Source of the DNA: Hymenobacter terrenus
GTDB lineage: Bacteria; Bacteroidota; Bacteroidia; Cytophagales; Hymenobacteraceae
Length of the DNA stretch: 64,000 bases
Assembly (NCBI RefSeq): GCF_000972495.1
Contig: NZ_LATM01000001.1
Coordinates: 1,009,085 to 1,073,084, forward strand
Direction: 5' to 3'
Shown here: positions 54,330 to 61,568 of the stretch, in pieces
Layout: each line of letters begins with the position of its first letter
Numbering within the stretch: the first letter of the stretch is position 1
Translations under genes and position numbers: made by a program
The notes under the pieces: generated by a model
Told to the model about the DNA's origin: nothing
What the model saw: the letters and a program-made list of their open reading frames with translations, nothing else
Database searches by the model: none

Positions 54330-54500
54330 GTGTCCACCACGCCGAAACGTTCCTACTCCATAGAGGACTTCTCCGATTTGATAAACTCTCGCCTTCAACT
54401 ATTAGAAGGTCAAAAAGAAGCCCAGGAGCGCTACGGTAGCCTGCTAGCCGTGCTGCGCCAGCAGGTAGATTCATATCGCCTGCGCCGGTTGCAGAAGTAA
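54330..54500 (+). CDS. 56-residue helical protein
   Basis: A GTG at 54330 opens a short frame to TAA at 54498-54500. It encodes a 56-residue charged helical protein (SIEDFSDLINSRLQLLEGQK, then AVLRQQVDSYRLRRLQK). The composition is coding-like and heptad-like, and a strong terminator follows 35 bases later, which supports a real transcript. No family was recognised. It may be cotranscribed with the membrane protein at 53791. Confidence 0.5.
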   Translation: MSTTPKRSYSIEDFSDLINSRLQLLEGQKEAQERYGSLLAVLRQQVDSYRLRRLQK

Positions 54501-54534
54501 GTATTTCACGCTAACCCCAGGCGCTGCTTTTACG

Positions 54535-54575
54535 CGAAAAGGCCTGCCGGATTCATTTCCGGCAGGCCTCTTTTA
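54535..54575. terminator. bidirectional terminator
   Basis: GAAAAGGCCTGCCGGA and TCCGGCAGGCCTCTTTT form a long stem with T and A runs. It lies between the small gene at 54330 and the convergent SDR gene. Confidence 0.85.
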
Positions 54576-54621
54576 TGCGGGTTGCCCGTGGAGGCAGCTG
54601 TTATTTAGCCTCGATGGGCCC

Positions 54622-55383
54622 TTACAGGAATATGCCGCCGGACGCTTCCAGGCGTTGGCCATTGACCCAGCGGGCATCGTCGGTGCAGAGGAAGGCGACC
54701 ACGCCCCCGATGTCGTCGGGCAGCCCCACGCGGCCCAAGGCTGTTTGCGAAGCTATGAGGGCGTTGATTTGGGCATTGTCGCGCACGTGGGCATTGTCAA
54801 AGTCGGTTGCGATGGCGCCGGGCGCCACCACGTTGGCGGCAATGCCGCGGACGGCCAGCTCCTTGGCCTGGTAGCGGGTCAGGACTTCGAGGGCGCCCTT
54901 CATGGCCGCGTAGGCCGAGTAGCCGGGCAGGGTGAAGCGGGCCAGGCCGGAAGAGATGTTGATGACGCGCCCGCCGTCGGCCAGCAGGGGCAGGGCCTTT
55001 TGCGTGAGAAAGTAAGGGCCTCTGAGATGGGTGTTCACCATCTCGTCGAACTGCGCTTCGGTGGCATCGGAAAAGGCGGCGTGGATGCCCGTACCGGCGT
55101 TGTTGACCAGAAAATGAAACTGCTCGGCCTCGAAGGTATCGTGCAGCGTGGTGCGGACCTGGGCGAAGAAGGCATCGAAGCTGCCGGCATCGGCCACGTT
55201 GAGCTGCAAGGCGGCGGCGGTGCGGCCGTGCAACTGGATTTCGGCTACTACGGCCTCGGCTTCGGCCTTTTTGCTGTGGTAGGTAAGGAGTACGTCGATG
55301 CCTTTTTTGGCCAGGTTCAGGGCCATGTTCTGGCCCAGGCCGCGGCTGCCGCCGGTTATCAGGGCTATTTTGGGGGTGCTCAT
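54622..55383 (-). CDS. SDR family oxidoreductase
   Basis: This 253-residue NAD(P)-dependent classical short-chain dehydrogenase has the cofactor motif TGGSRGLG (about residues 10-17) and NNAGTG. The catalytic triad is Ser145, Tyr158 and Lys162 in VINISSG and YSAYAAMKGALE. PGAIATDFDNA follows. Helix residues near the first strand (TYHSKK) suggest NADPH use. The substrate is unknown. The AraC-type regulator gene lies 77 bases upstream on the same strand and may control it. Confidence 0.93.
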   Translation of the reverse strand: MSTPKIALITGGSRGLGQNMALNLAKKGIDVLLTYHSKKAEAEAVVAEIQLHGRTAAALQLNVADAGSFDAFFAQVRTTLHDTFEAEQFHFLVNNAGTGIHAAFSDATEAQFDEMVNTHLRGPYFLTQKALPLLADGGRVINISSGLARFTLPGYSAYAAMKGALEVLTRYQAKELAVRGIAANVVAPGAIATDFDNAHVRDNAQINALIASQTALGRVGLPDDIGGVVAFLCTDDARWVNGQRLEASGGIFL

Positions 55384-55460
55384 CGGGCTATTCTTTTAGG
55401 TGAAGAGGATGGCACAAAGGTCTGGCCCCCGGCAGGCCGGCTAATGGTGAGTGTTTCAGT

Positions 55461-55877
55461 TTAAATGGTGAGGATTTCCGCATTTGCCTCCCGCCGCCGG
55501 GCCCACGCCTGCTCGCGGTACTGCTTGGGCGTGCAGCCTTCGAAGCGCTTGAAAAACTTGGTGAAGTTCGACGCGTCGTAGGTGAGGTTGGCGGCGATGT
55601 CGGCCACGGGGCGGTCGGTATCGCGCAGCAGCTGCCGGGCCGCGTCCATGATGCTGGCCTCAAAAAAGAAGCAGGGCGCGTGCCCGGTCGTCAGCTTGAG
55701 GGTATTGCTGAGGTGGGTGGGGTGAATGAACAGCTGCGCGGCGAAGTCGCGGATTTCCAGCATCTCGGTGGCGCGGCCCGCCACAACGTCGGCCACGTGC
55801 GCGGCCACGAGGCGCTGGAAATCGGCGGTGATTTCGTGCTGGCGGGCCAAAATTTTCTTGGGGATGGGCGTGGGCAT
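55461..55877 (-). CDS. AraC-type transcriptional regulator (short)
   Basis: This 138-residue protein consists almost entirely of an AraC/XylS DNA-binding region with two helix-turn-helix motifs. The first is FAAQLFIHPTHLSNTLKLTT, the second is PVADIAANLTYDASNFTKFF, and the signature ends in FEGCTPKQYREQA. There is no N-terminal ligand domain, so it either acts with a partner or is a truncated regulator. It is encoded upstream of the SDR gene in the same direction, a common regulator-target layout. Confidence 0.9.
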   Translation of the reverse strand: MPTPIPKKILARQHEITADFQRLVAAHVADVVAGRATEMLEIRDFAAQLFIHPTHLSNTLKLTTGHAPCFFFEASIMDAARQLLRDTDRPVADIAANLTYDASNFTKFFKRFEGCTPKQYREQAWARRREANAEILTI

Positions 55878-56009
55878 GGGGTGATTCGTGGTATGAGGTG
55901 GAGTATTAATAAAGAGTATCTTCTTTTTTTGGATTAGGGCAGTTTTCGGGTTCGTGTACTGCTGTATGTTATCCTCGTCGCGAAGAGGTTCGCAAAAATT
56001 GTCTGACGG

Positions 56010-56096
56010 ATGTAGAGACGCGACCCTTCGCGTCTCGGCGTTGAACGATACCCAAACGGCGCGAACCCGGAGACGCGAAGGGTCGCGTCTCTACAT
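56010..56096. repeat. 27-bp perfect inverted repeat (AGAGACGCG type)
   Basis: ATGTAGAGACGCGACCCTTC... at 56010-56036 and its exact complement at 56070-56096 flank a 33-base loop. Each arm also contains GAGACGCGA and TCGCGTCTC, so it can fold on itself. Confidence 0.88.
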
Positions 56097-56138
56097 CGTT
56101 CTCGCAAACCACTTCGCGACGTGTATAAACCCCAACAC

Positions 56139-56189
56139 AACCAATACGGGAGTCTGCCGCCGTCGAAGCGGCAGGCTCCCGTATTGGTT
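56139..56189. repeat. 22-bp inverted repeat
   Basis: AACCAATACGGGAGTCTGCC at 56139 pairs with GGCAGGCTCCCGTATTGGTT ending at 56189, with one mismatch. The loop is only about seven bases, which makes a strong hairpin. Confidence 0.82.
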
Positions 56190-56212
56190 GGTTGGGAGTA
56201 TTATGAGCCAAA

Positions 56213-56437
56213 TCCTCCGCCCCAAGTTTGGGAAGGCAGGGTTTGGGGCCAAATCCTACCTTCCCAAACTTGGGGCGGAGGATTTGAAGCCTCAACCGGC
56301 CACCCCAAACTTGGGGCGGAGGATTTGGAGCCAAAATACGTCTCCCCAAACTTGGGGCGGAAGATTTGGGGCCAAACCCTGCTCCCCAAACTTGGGGCGG
56401 GGGTTTTAGAGCCAAACCTTGCTCCCCAAACTTGGGG
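56213..56437. repeat. tandem 40-bp repeats with CCCCAAACTTGGGG core
   Basis: The core palindrome occurs at about 56263, 56303, 56344, 56384 and 56424, a spacing of 40-41 bases, each followed by GCGG(A)GGATTTGG and GCCAAA. An inverted copy is at about 56218. The repeats are imperfect, and CCAAATCCTCC / GGAGGATTTGG alternate. There are no cas genes, and the unit is palindromic throughout. Confidence 0.85.
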
Positions 56438-56554
56438 TGGCCGTTTAGAAGCGCACTTCTGGGTAGCCAAGCCCGGAAATAAAGCAAGAAAGGCTACTAT
56501 AGCTCAATTTTTTAACTACCTTACAAGCTCACGTTTCCCTAACCTTTGTTGCCT

Positions 56555-57250
56555 ATGTTTCTCCCCTACTTTAAGAATCCGTTTCTCAACAAAAACCTGC
56601 CTCGGGAAGCCTTCCGCGACCTGATGGCCACCCACCTCGCGCTCCTCACCGGCCAGAACGAGGCCGGCCGGTACACGGCCATGATTGATGCCCTCCAGCC
56701 CCTCCACGACGGTTACGCCGCCTTCCTCGGCGACCAGGACCAGCACCTGGGCACCCGGCTGGGCAACACCGACGAGGTGGAAAAGCTGCTGGCCGACTTC
56801 AAGCGCTTCGCCCAAAAAGAGCTGCTCGTGGATGTCGAGTACCTCTTCGGCCGCAAACAGCCGAACCCCCAGGCCCTGGCCGAATTCCTGCCAAAGGGCC
56901 GGTCCGAATACAGCGGCGCCACCCTCCTCACCCTGCCCACCCTGCTGGAGCGCGCCGCCGCGCTCACCACCACCTACCAGCAGGTGCTGGGCGAGGGTCT
57001 GACCGCCCGCGCCGCCCAGCTCAAGCAGGAGTATGAGCAGATTCGACAGGCCCAGGGGGCCAGCAAAGGCACGGTGCAGGGCGACAGCAAGAAAGAGAAA
57101 AAGCTGCGCAAAGCCGCCGCCCGCCAGCTCAAGCTCAACCTGCTCGACCAGCTAAAGCTTCACATTGATGAGCCCGACGCCGTGAAGGCGCTCTACGACC
57201 CGAAGCTCTTCACCCAGCCCGGCAAAGGCACCATCACCGTGGAAGGCTAG
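56555..57250 (+). CDS. hypothetical helical protein
   Basis: This 231-residue soluble protein was not assigned to a family. It begins FLPYFKNPFLNKNLPREAFR, then has helices with MIDALQPLHDGYAAFLGDQD, EVEKLLADFKRFAQKELLVD and a Lys-rich segment (SKKEKKLRKAAARQLKLNLL). It ends DEPDAVKALYDPKLFTQPGK. The pattern suggests a helical bundle. A terminator separates it from the TssD-toxin gene. An AACCTTTG sequence lies six bases before its ATG. No function is proposed. Confidence 0.72.
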   Translation: MFLPYFKNPFLNKNLPREAFRDLMATHLALLTGQNEAGRYTAMIDALQPLHDGYAAFLGDQDQHLGTRLGNTDEVEKLLADFKRFAQKELLVDVEYLFGRKQPNPQALAEFLPKGRSEYSGATLLTLPTLLERAAALTTTYQQVLGEGLTARAAQLKQEYEQIRQAQGASKGTVQGDSKKEKKLRKAAARQLKLNLLDQLKLHIDEPDAVKALYDPKLFTQPGKGTITVEG

Positions 57251-57252
57251 CC

Positions 57253-57290
57253 GCCCCGCCCCGTCGCCACGCAGGCGGCGGGGCTTTTTT
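57253..57290 (+). terminator. terminator after the gene at 56555
   Basis: GCCCCGCC-rich left arm and GGCGGCGGGGC right arm are followed by TTTTTT. Confidence 0.7.
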
Positions 57291-57337
57291 ATGGCCGGTC
57301 GCTCTATCTTCGCCGCTCCCTTCCACTACTTCTACTA

Positions 57338-58558
57338 ATGGCCTCTTTCTATGCCGAGCTGCGCGTAGCCGGATACGTGTTCCGCATCTGGCACTGCACC
57401 TACGGCAGCACCCAGGACACCGACGGCCACGGGCGCGCCATAGCGAAAGTGCGCAACACGCTAGCCGAATTCGTGCTCGACGTGCCCGACCACAACTTTT
57501 TAGAAGGGTGGGCCAACGACCCGCTTAAACGCCTGCCCGCTGAAGCCGTCTTTTCTGACGCGACAAATCGCACGCTGGAAACCATGCGTTTCGAAGCGGC
57601 CTATTGCGTGGGCTATCAGGAGTTCTTCGCCAGCGGCGACACGGCGGGCGGCTCCTACCAGTGCCGCGTCACCCTCTCCGACCCCGATGGCTGGCACTGG
57701 CAGCCCGGAGGCCCCGCCCCCACCCCACAGGCCCTCCAGCAGAACCCGTTCGTGCTGCCGCAGACGCCGGTGGTACCACCCGTACCACTGCCCCCGGTGG
57801 AGGTGCCCGTACCACCCGCCCCGCTGGGGCTACTGGCGCGCCTGCTGGCCCTACTGCCCGAGCTGGGCGTGGCCGCCGCGGTGGCGGTGCTCGTGCCCAC
57901 CAACAGCCGCGACGACCCGGGCTACCAATCCGAATGGGACTTCATCCGCCGCAACACCCCACCCACCGATAGAGACCGCGCCGAACTGGCCGACCTAGAG
58001 CGCCGCCATGCCGATGGCACATTGACAGCCGACGAGGAGGCACATCTGCTGGCGCTGCTGGCGCTGCTGGCGCGGGTCAAGGGGCTGCGGCTGCAACAAC
58101 TGGCGGACTTGCGCACCCTGCCTAGCCGCCCGCCAAATCCTACTGCGCGACCGCGTGGAATTCCGGCAAGAATTGACCCACGGGATGAACTAGTGAAGCA
58201 ACAGGCAATCATCCGCGAGAACGAAACGGCCAATATTATGGCGCAGGCAGGGTACGATGTTGAACAAAATCCCGTATCCCCCAATCCTCCCAAAAAACCA
58301 GACTATCGAATAGAAGGTAAAATTTTCGATAATTACGCCCCCACTAGCAGTAGTGTGCGTAATATTTGGTCGAACACGGGAGTAAAAGTTTCAGAAGAAC
58401 AAACCAGAAGGGTTGTACTCAATTTGCGCGGTTCAGAAGCAGACGTATCCGCTCTGGCCGAACAATTCAAAAAATACCCCATTCCGGATTTAGAGGAAGT
58501 TGTCATCATTAACAAAGCCGGCGAAATCATCCATATCCTTCCTAATTATGGCACTTGA
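57338..58558 (+). CDS. TssD-nuclease fusion, type VI effector
   Basis: This 406-residue protein has a TssD/Hcp-like tube domain at residues 1 to about 127, with LRVAGYVFRIWHCTYGSTQD followed by TDGHGR, and SGDTAGGSYQCRVTLSDPDG. It matches the Bacteroidota T6SS tube protein family. A Pro-rich linker (about 128-155) and a hydrophobic segment (about 157-187, LLARLLALLPELGVAAAVAV) follow. The C-terminal domain (about 290-406) resembles CdiA C-terminal tRNases of the PD-(D/E)XK fold, with NETANIMAQAGYDVEQNP, then PDYRIEGKIFD holding the probable catalytic Asp322, Glu326 and Lys328, and RRVVLNLRG. It is best read as a toxin delivered by a T6SS. The next gene overlaps its end by 11 bases and is the likely immunity gene. 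Confidence 0.83.
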   Translation: MASFYAELRVAGYVFRIWHCTYGSTQDTDGHGRAIAKVRNTLAEFVLDVPDHNFLEGWANDPLKRLPAEAVFSDATNRTLETMRFEAAYCVGYQEFFASGDTAGGSYQCRVTLSDPDGWHWQPGGPAPTPQALQQNPFVLPQTPVVPPVPLPPVEVPVPPAPLGLLARLLALLPELGVAAAVAVLVPTNSRDDPGYQSEWDFIRRNTPPTDRDRAELADLERRHADGTLTADEEAHLLALLALLARVKGLRLQQLADLRTLPSRPPNPTARPRGIPARIDPRDELVKQQAIIRENETANIMAQAGYDVEQNPVSPNPPKKPDYRIEGKIFDNYAPTSSSVRNIWSNTGVKVSEEQTRRVVLNLRGSEADVSALAEQFKKYPIPDLEEVVIINKAGEIIHILPNYGT

Positions 58559-59015
58559 ATACAGAGTCCTTTTTGCCACTCCGGCTCCTGTTCTTTCCGA
58601 TTTCTTATTTCAATTACCAACTGTTGCTACCACGCACAGCTCGCTGGTACAAGAAGAGCGTGGATGGTCGATACTAGATGAAAAGGATGAGTTGATACTC
58701 AGCATTTCTGCTAGCGAAAAAGCAGACTATTTAGATTTCAGCTTCGGTCCCTATCATTATCAGTCAAGCTGGTATATCCGCTTTAATACTCCAAACCGAT
58801 TTTTGGCTAAGGAAATGTTTCTAGCGTTACTCAAGCACCTCTTGGTTGCGGAGGTGAGCAAGTTCCTCGCTATTTTTAACGGTGAACTAGTCCTTTTACA
58901 CAAGGAGGCCGACCACGTCTTTCTCAATTCGCTGAGCAGCACTTGGGAAGATTCGGAAGCCTTGGCTCAGGTATCTTCAATCGGGTACACGTTTACTGAA
59001 TACCCAGTTGTTTAA
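58548..59015 (+). CDS. probable immunity protein to the TssD-toxin
   Basis: This 155-residue soluble protein begins MALEYRVLFATPAPVL, a pattern seen in SitI3-type immunity proteins. The ATG at 58548 lies 11 bases inside the toxin gene, so translation is coupled. Mid-protein segments are WSILDEKDELILSISASEKA and WYIRFNTPNRFLAKEMFLAL. The family call is tentative, but the overlap with a nuclease toxin gene and the small size strongly suggest immunity. It should bind and block the toxin domain in the producing cell. A hairpin follows the stop codon. Confidence 0.78.
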   Translation: MALEYRVLFATPAPVLSDFLFQLPTVATTHSSLVQEERGWSILDEKDELILSISASEKADYLDFSFGPYHYQSSWYIRFNTPNRFLAKEMFLALLKHLLVAEVSKFLAIFNGELVLLHKEADHVFLNSLSSTWEDSEALAQVSSIGYTFTEYPVV

Positions 59016-59025
59016 CTCAGCGCAT

Positions 59026-59055
59026 AGACCGCTCCTTCGGGTTTCTGAGTGGTCT
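59026..59055 (+). terminator. hairpin after the immunity gene
   Basis: AGACCGCTC and GAGTGGTCT pair with one wobble. No clear T-run follows, so it is a weak terminator candidate. Confidence 0.35.
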
Positions 59056-59125
59056 ACAGGCGTTGCGCTTTTGCATATTTGCGGATAAGGATAATAGACG
59101 GGCCGGTGCCGTAACTCACGTAGCA

Positions 59126-59150
59126 GGTGTTGCAGCCACTATGCAACACC
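59126..59150. other. small hairpin
   Basis: GGTGTTGCA and TGCAACACC form a 9-bp stem with a seven-base loop. Its role is unknown. Confidence 0.4.
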
Positions 59151-59157
59151 CCGCAAG

Positions 59158-59212
59158 CACAAACGAACAAGAGCCCGCCGCTTCCTCAGTGGCGGGCTCT
59201 TGTTCGTTTGTG
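59158..59212. other. 22-bp perfect hairpin
   Basis: CACAAACGAACAAGAGCCCG... (59158-59179) and its exact complement (59191-59212) flank an 11-base loop. It is longer than the usual terminators and lies between the immunity gene and the PH-domain gene. Confidence 0.8.
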
Positions 59213-59304
59213 AGCAGTTCGGTTTTCACTCCCCGCTGCCAAGTGTTCTGGCAAAGCAAGTATTTTTCCCTATACTGCGGGCACATCACTCATCAACAAA
59301 CGAC

Positions 59305-59682
59305 ATGGGCTTTTTTTCTGCATTACTCGGCAACGCCGGCGTGGTTCAACCAGCCGAATTGAATGGCGAATACGGCGTTCTGCTCGCGGACGGCGAGGTT
59401 ATTGAAATCGGCTTCAAGCTGGTGCGCGACGTTTTCATTTTCACCAGCAAACGGCTGATTCTCGTTGAAAAGCAGGGCCTGACGGGCAAGAAAACAACTT
59501 ACCTTTCCATTGCCTACAAAAGCATCACGCGGTTTGCAATCGAAACCGCTGGTCATTTAGACCTCGACGCCGAGCTGAAAATCTGGATATCGAGCGAGGT
59601 GCAGCCCAGCATCATTCGGCAGTTCAACACGCAAGTCAACATCTACGACGTGCAAAAAGTATTGGCGCAGCACGTGGGCTAG
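59305..59682 (+). CDS. bacterial PH-domain protein
   Basis: This 125-residue soluble protein resembles bacterial pleckstrin-homology (bPH) proteins, with LNGEYGVLLADGEVIEIGFK, VRDVFIFTSKRLILVEKQGL and TYLSIAYKSITRFAIETAGH. Length and fold match the single-domain group. The function is unclear. The ATG at 59305 is preferred over an in-frame start at 59200 that lies within the hairpin region. A terminator follows. Confidence 0.88.
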   Translation: MGFFSALLGNAGVVQPAELNGEYGVLLADGEVIEIGFKLVRDVFIFTSKRLILVEKQGLTGKKTTYLSIAYKSITRFAIETAGHLDLDAELKIWISSEVQPSIIRQFNTQVNIYDVQKVLAQHVG

Positions 59683-59708
59683 CCCACCGTATCGCCCTAT
59701 CAAGGAAA

Positions 59709-59748
59709 TAAAAAGGCCCGCCACTGATGCAGTGGCGGGCCTTCTTGT
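59709..59748. terminator. bidirectional terminator
   Basis: AAAAAGGCCCGCCACTG and CAGTGGCGGGCCTTCTT form a long stem. It separates the PH-domain gene from the convergent deoxyhypusine-synthase-like gene. Confidence 0.85.
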
Positions 59749-59763
59749 TAAAACTCGCAGCAG

Positions 59764-60735
59764 TTACTGCCCCAGCACGATGGCAAACACCAGCGGCGCC
59801 ACAATGGTCGCGTCGCTCTCAATCACGTACTTGGGCGTGTGCTCACCCAGCTTGCCCCAGGTGATTTTCTCGTTGGGCACGGCGCCGGAGTAGCTGCCGT
59901 AGCTGGTGGTCGAGTCCGAAATCTGGCAGAAGTAGCCCCACAGCGGCACTTCGTGGCGCTGCAAGTCCTGGTGCAGCATGGGCACCACGCAGATAGGGAA
60001 GTCGCCGGCAATACCGCCGCCAATCTGGAAGAAGCCTACTTTGCTCTCCTCGGTGGCGTTTTGGGTGTACCAGTCGGCCAGGAACATCATGTACTGAATG
60101 CCGGTGCGCATGGTGTGCACGTTCTGCACGTCGCCGGTCATCACGTGACCCGCGTAGATGTTGCCGAGCGTGGAATCTTCCCAACCGGGGCAAATGATGG
60201 GCAGGTTTTTCTCGGCCGCAGCCAGCATCCAGGAGTCTTTAGGGTCAATCTGGTAGTACTGCTCCAGCTCGCCCGAGAGCAGAATCTGGTAGAAGAACTC
60301 GTGCGGGAAGTACGACTCGCCGGCGCTGTCGGCCTGCTCCCAGAACTTGAGCACGGTGTGCTCGATGCGGCGCATGGCCTCTTCTTCGGGGATGCAGGTA
60401 TCGGTCACGCGGTTCATGTGGCGCTTGAGCAGGGCGTGCTCGTCGGCAGCGGTGAGGTCGCGGTAATTAGGCACCCGCTCGTAGAAGTCGTGGGCTACGA
60501 GGTTGAAGATGTCCTCTTCGAGGTTGGCCCCGGTACAGCTGATGATTTGCACCTTATCCTGCCGAATCAGCTCGGCCAGTTGGATGCCCAATTCGGCGGT
60601 ACTCATGGCTCCGGCCAGGGTTATCATCATCTTCCCGCCATCGGCCAGGTGCTTGTTGTAGCCGTCGGCAGCGTCGATAAGCGCAGCCGCGTTGAAGTGC
60701 CGGAAGTGGTGGCGGAGGAAGTTGGTTACTTGCAT
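59764..60735 (-). CDS. deoxyhypusine synthase family protein
   Basis: This 323-residue protein shows the DHS fold. TLAGAMSTAELGIQLAELIR and IISCTGANLEEDIFNLVAHD belong to the NAD/spermidine site. ICPGWEDSTLGN and FQIGGGIAGDFPICVVPML follow. KITWGKLGEHTPKYVIESDA carries the lysine (Lys295) that corresponds to the catalytic lysine of eukaryotic DHS. Eukaryotic DHS modifies eIF5A. Bacteria lack eIF5A, so the bacterial group probably makes a polyamine such as homospermidine or has another target. The ATG at 60735 opens the conserved start. It is a single gene. Confidence 0.88.
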   Translation of the reverse strand: MQVTNFLRHHFRHFNAAALIDAADGYNKHLADGGKMMITLAGAMSTAELGIQLAELIRQDKVQIISCTGANLEEDIFNLVAHDFYERVPNYRDLTAADEHALLKRHMNRVTDTCIPEEEAMRRIEHTVLKFWEQADSAGESYFPHEFFYQILLSGELEQYYQIDPKDSWMLAAAEKNLPIICPGWEDSTLGNIYAGHVMTGDVQNVHTMRTGIQYMMFLADWYTQNATEESKVGFFQIGGGIAGDFPICVVPMLHQDLQRHEVPLWGYFCQISDSTTSYGSYSGAVPNEKITWGKLGEHTPKYVIESDATIVAPLVFAIVLGQ

Positions 60736-60770
60736 GATGGAATGGGTTATTGGCAATTGTAATCGAATGA

Positions 60771-60881
60771 GTTCATGTCGAGCGCAGCCGAGACATCTCG
60801 CGGGCCTTAGTAACTCAATCGTTCAACGAAAGAAACACTAGTGGCACGCCAGCTGTCTCGGCTGCGCTCGATATGACGTTC
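60771..60881. repeat. REP-like inverted repeat
   Basis: GTTCATGTCGAGCGCAGCCG and CGGCTGCGCTCGATATGACG form imperfect arms around a 50-base loop. It is the same family type as the repeat at 53241-53340, which has GCCGAAGCATC, and both sit next to gene ends. Confidence 0.78.
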
Positions 60882-60902
60882 TGCTTGTTGAGTTAGTTCA
60901 GC

Positions 60903-61445
60903 CTATACTGGCTGCTCAATCATCAAATTATGATTGGTGTAAATGCAGATATCGGCGGCGATGTGCAGGGCATCTTCCACCATCTGGCGGGCTGATAAGT
61001 GCGGTGCGTGCTTTTTCAGGGCCAACGCCGCCGCTTGGGCGTACATGGCGCCGCTGCCAATGGCCGCCACGTCGGAGTCCGGCTCCAGTACGTCGCCGGT
61101 TCCGCTGAGGATGAGCAGCTCTTCTTTATCGGCCACCACCATCATGGCTTCCAGCTTGCGCAGGTACTGGTCTTTGCGCCAATCTTTGGCTAGTTCGATG
61201 GCGGCGCGCTTGAGGTTACCCCCGTAGCCGGTCAGCTTCTCATCGAATTTATCGAGCAGCATGAAAGCATCGGCCGTGGAGCCGGCAAAACCGGTCACAA
61301 TCTTGCCGTCTTGCAGCTTGCGGATTTTACGGACGTTGCTTTTGGCCACGTGCTTGTCCATGGTGGCCTGCCCGTCGGCGCCGAGGGCTATTTCACCGTT
61401 ATGGCGGATGCCAAGAACGGTGGTAGAACGAATTTTTGCTTGCAT
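60903..61445 (-). CDS. hslV: ATP-dependent protease subunit HslV
   Basis: This 180-residue proteasome-like peptidase has a seven-residue propeptide (MQAKIRS) that is removed to expose the Thr8 nucleophile in TTVLGIRHNGEIALGADGQA. VRKIRKLQDGKIVTGFAGST and LILSGTGDVLEPD complete the family pattern. HslV forms a dodecamer with the HslU ATPase to degrade folding-damaged proteins. hslU is not in the window. The ATG at 61445 is chosen because the family start is close to the nucleophile. A TATTTTTG element lies seven bases upstream. Confidence 0.95.
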   Translation of the reverse strand: MQAKIRSTTVLGIRHNGEIALGADGQATMDKHVAKSNVRKIRKLQDGKIVTGFAGSTADAFMLLDKFDEKLTGYGGNLKRAAIELAKDWRKDQYLRKLEAMMVVADKEELLILSGTGDVLEPDSDVAAIGSGAMYAQAAALALKKHAPHLSARQMVEDALHIAADICIYTNHNLMIEQPV

Positions 61446-61452
61446 AAGGCCG

Positions 61453-61460
61453 CAAAAATA
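61453..61460 (-). promoter_or_regulatory. minus-7 element close to hslV start
   Basis: TATTTTTG on the minus strand matches TAnnTTTG exactly and ends seven bases before the ATG at 61445. No TTG is seen at the expected distance. Confidence 0.35.
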
Positions 61461-61568
61461 CAACGCCCACCGTCATCGGCAGGCCCCGGCGTGTCCCGTA
61501 GCGGGTCGAGCTTGACGCAAGCAATATTCATTGTACCTGTTCTCCTTTCAGGAGGCCCAATCAGCTCC

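Noticed and set aside
56213..56437. tandem 40-bp units as a CRISPR array
   Set aside because: Units are contiguous and imperfect, there are no distinct spacers between identical repeats, and there are no cas genes. It is a palindromic tandem repeat.
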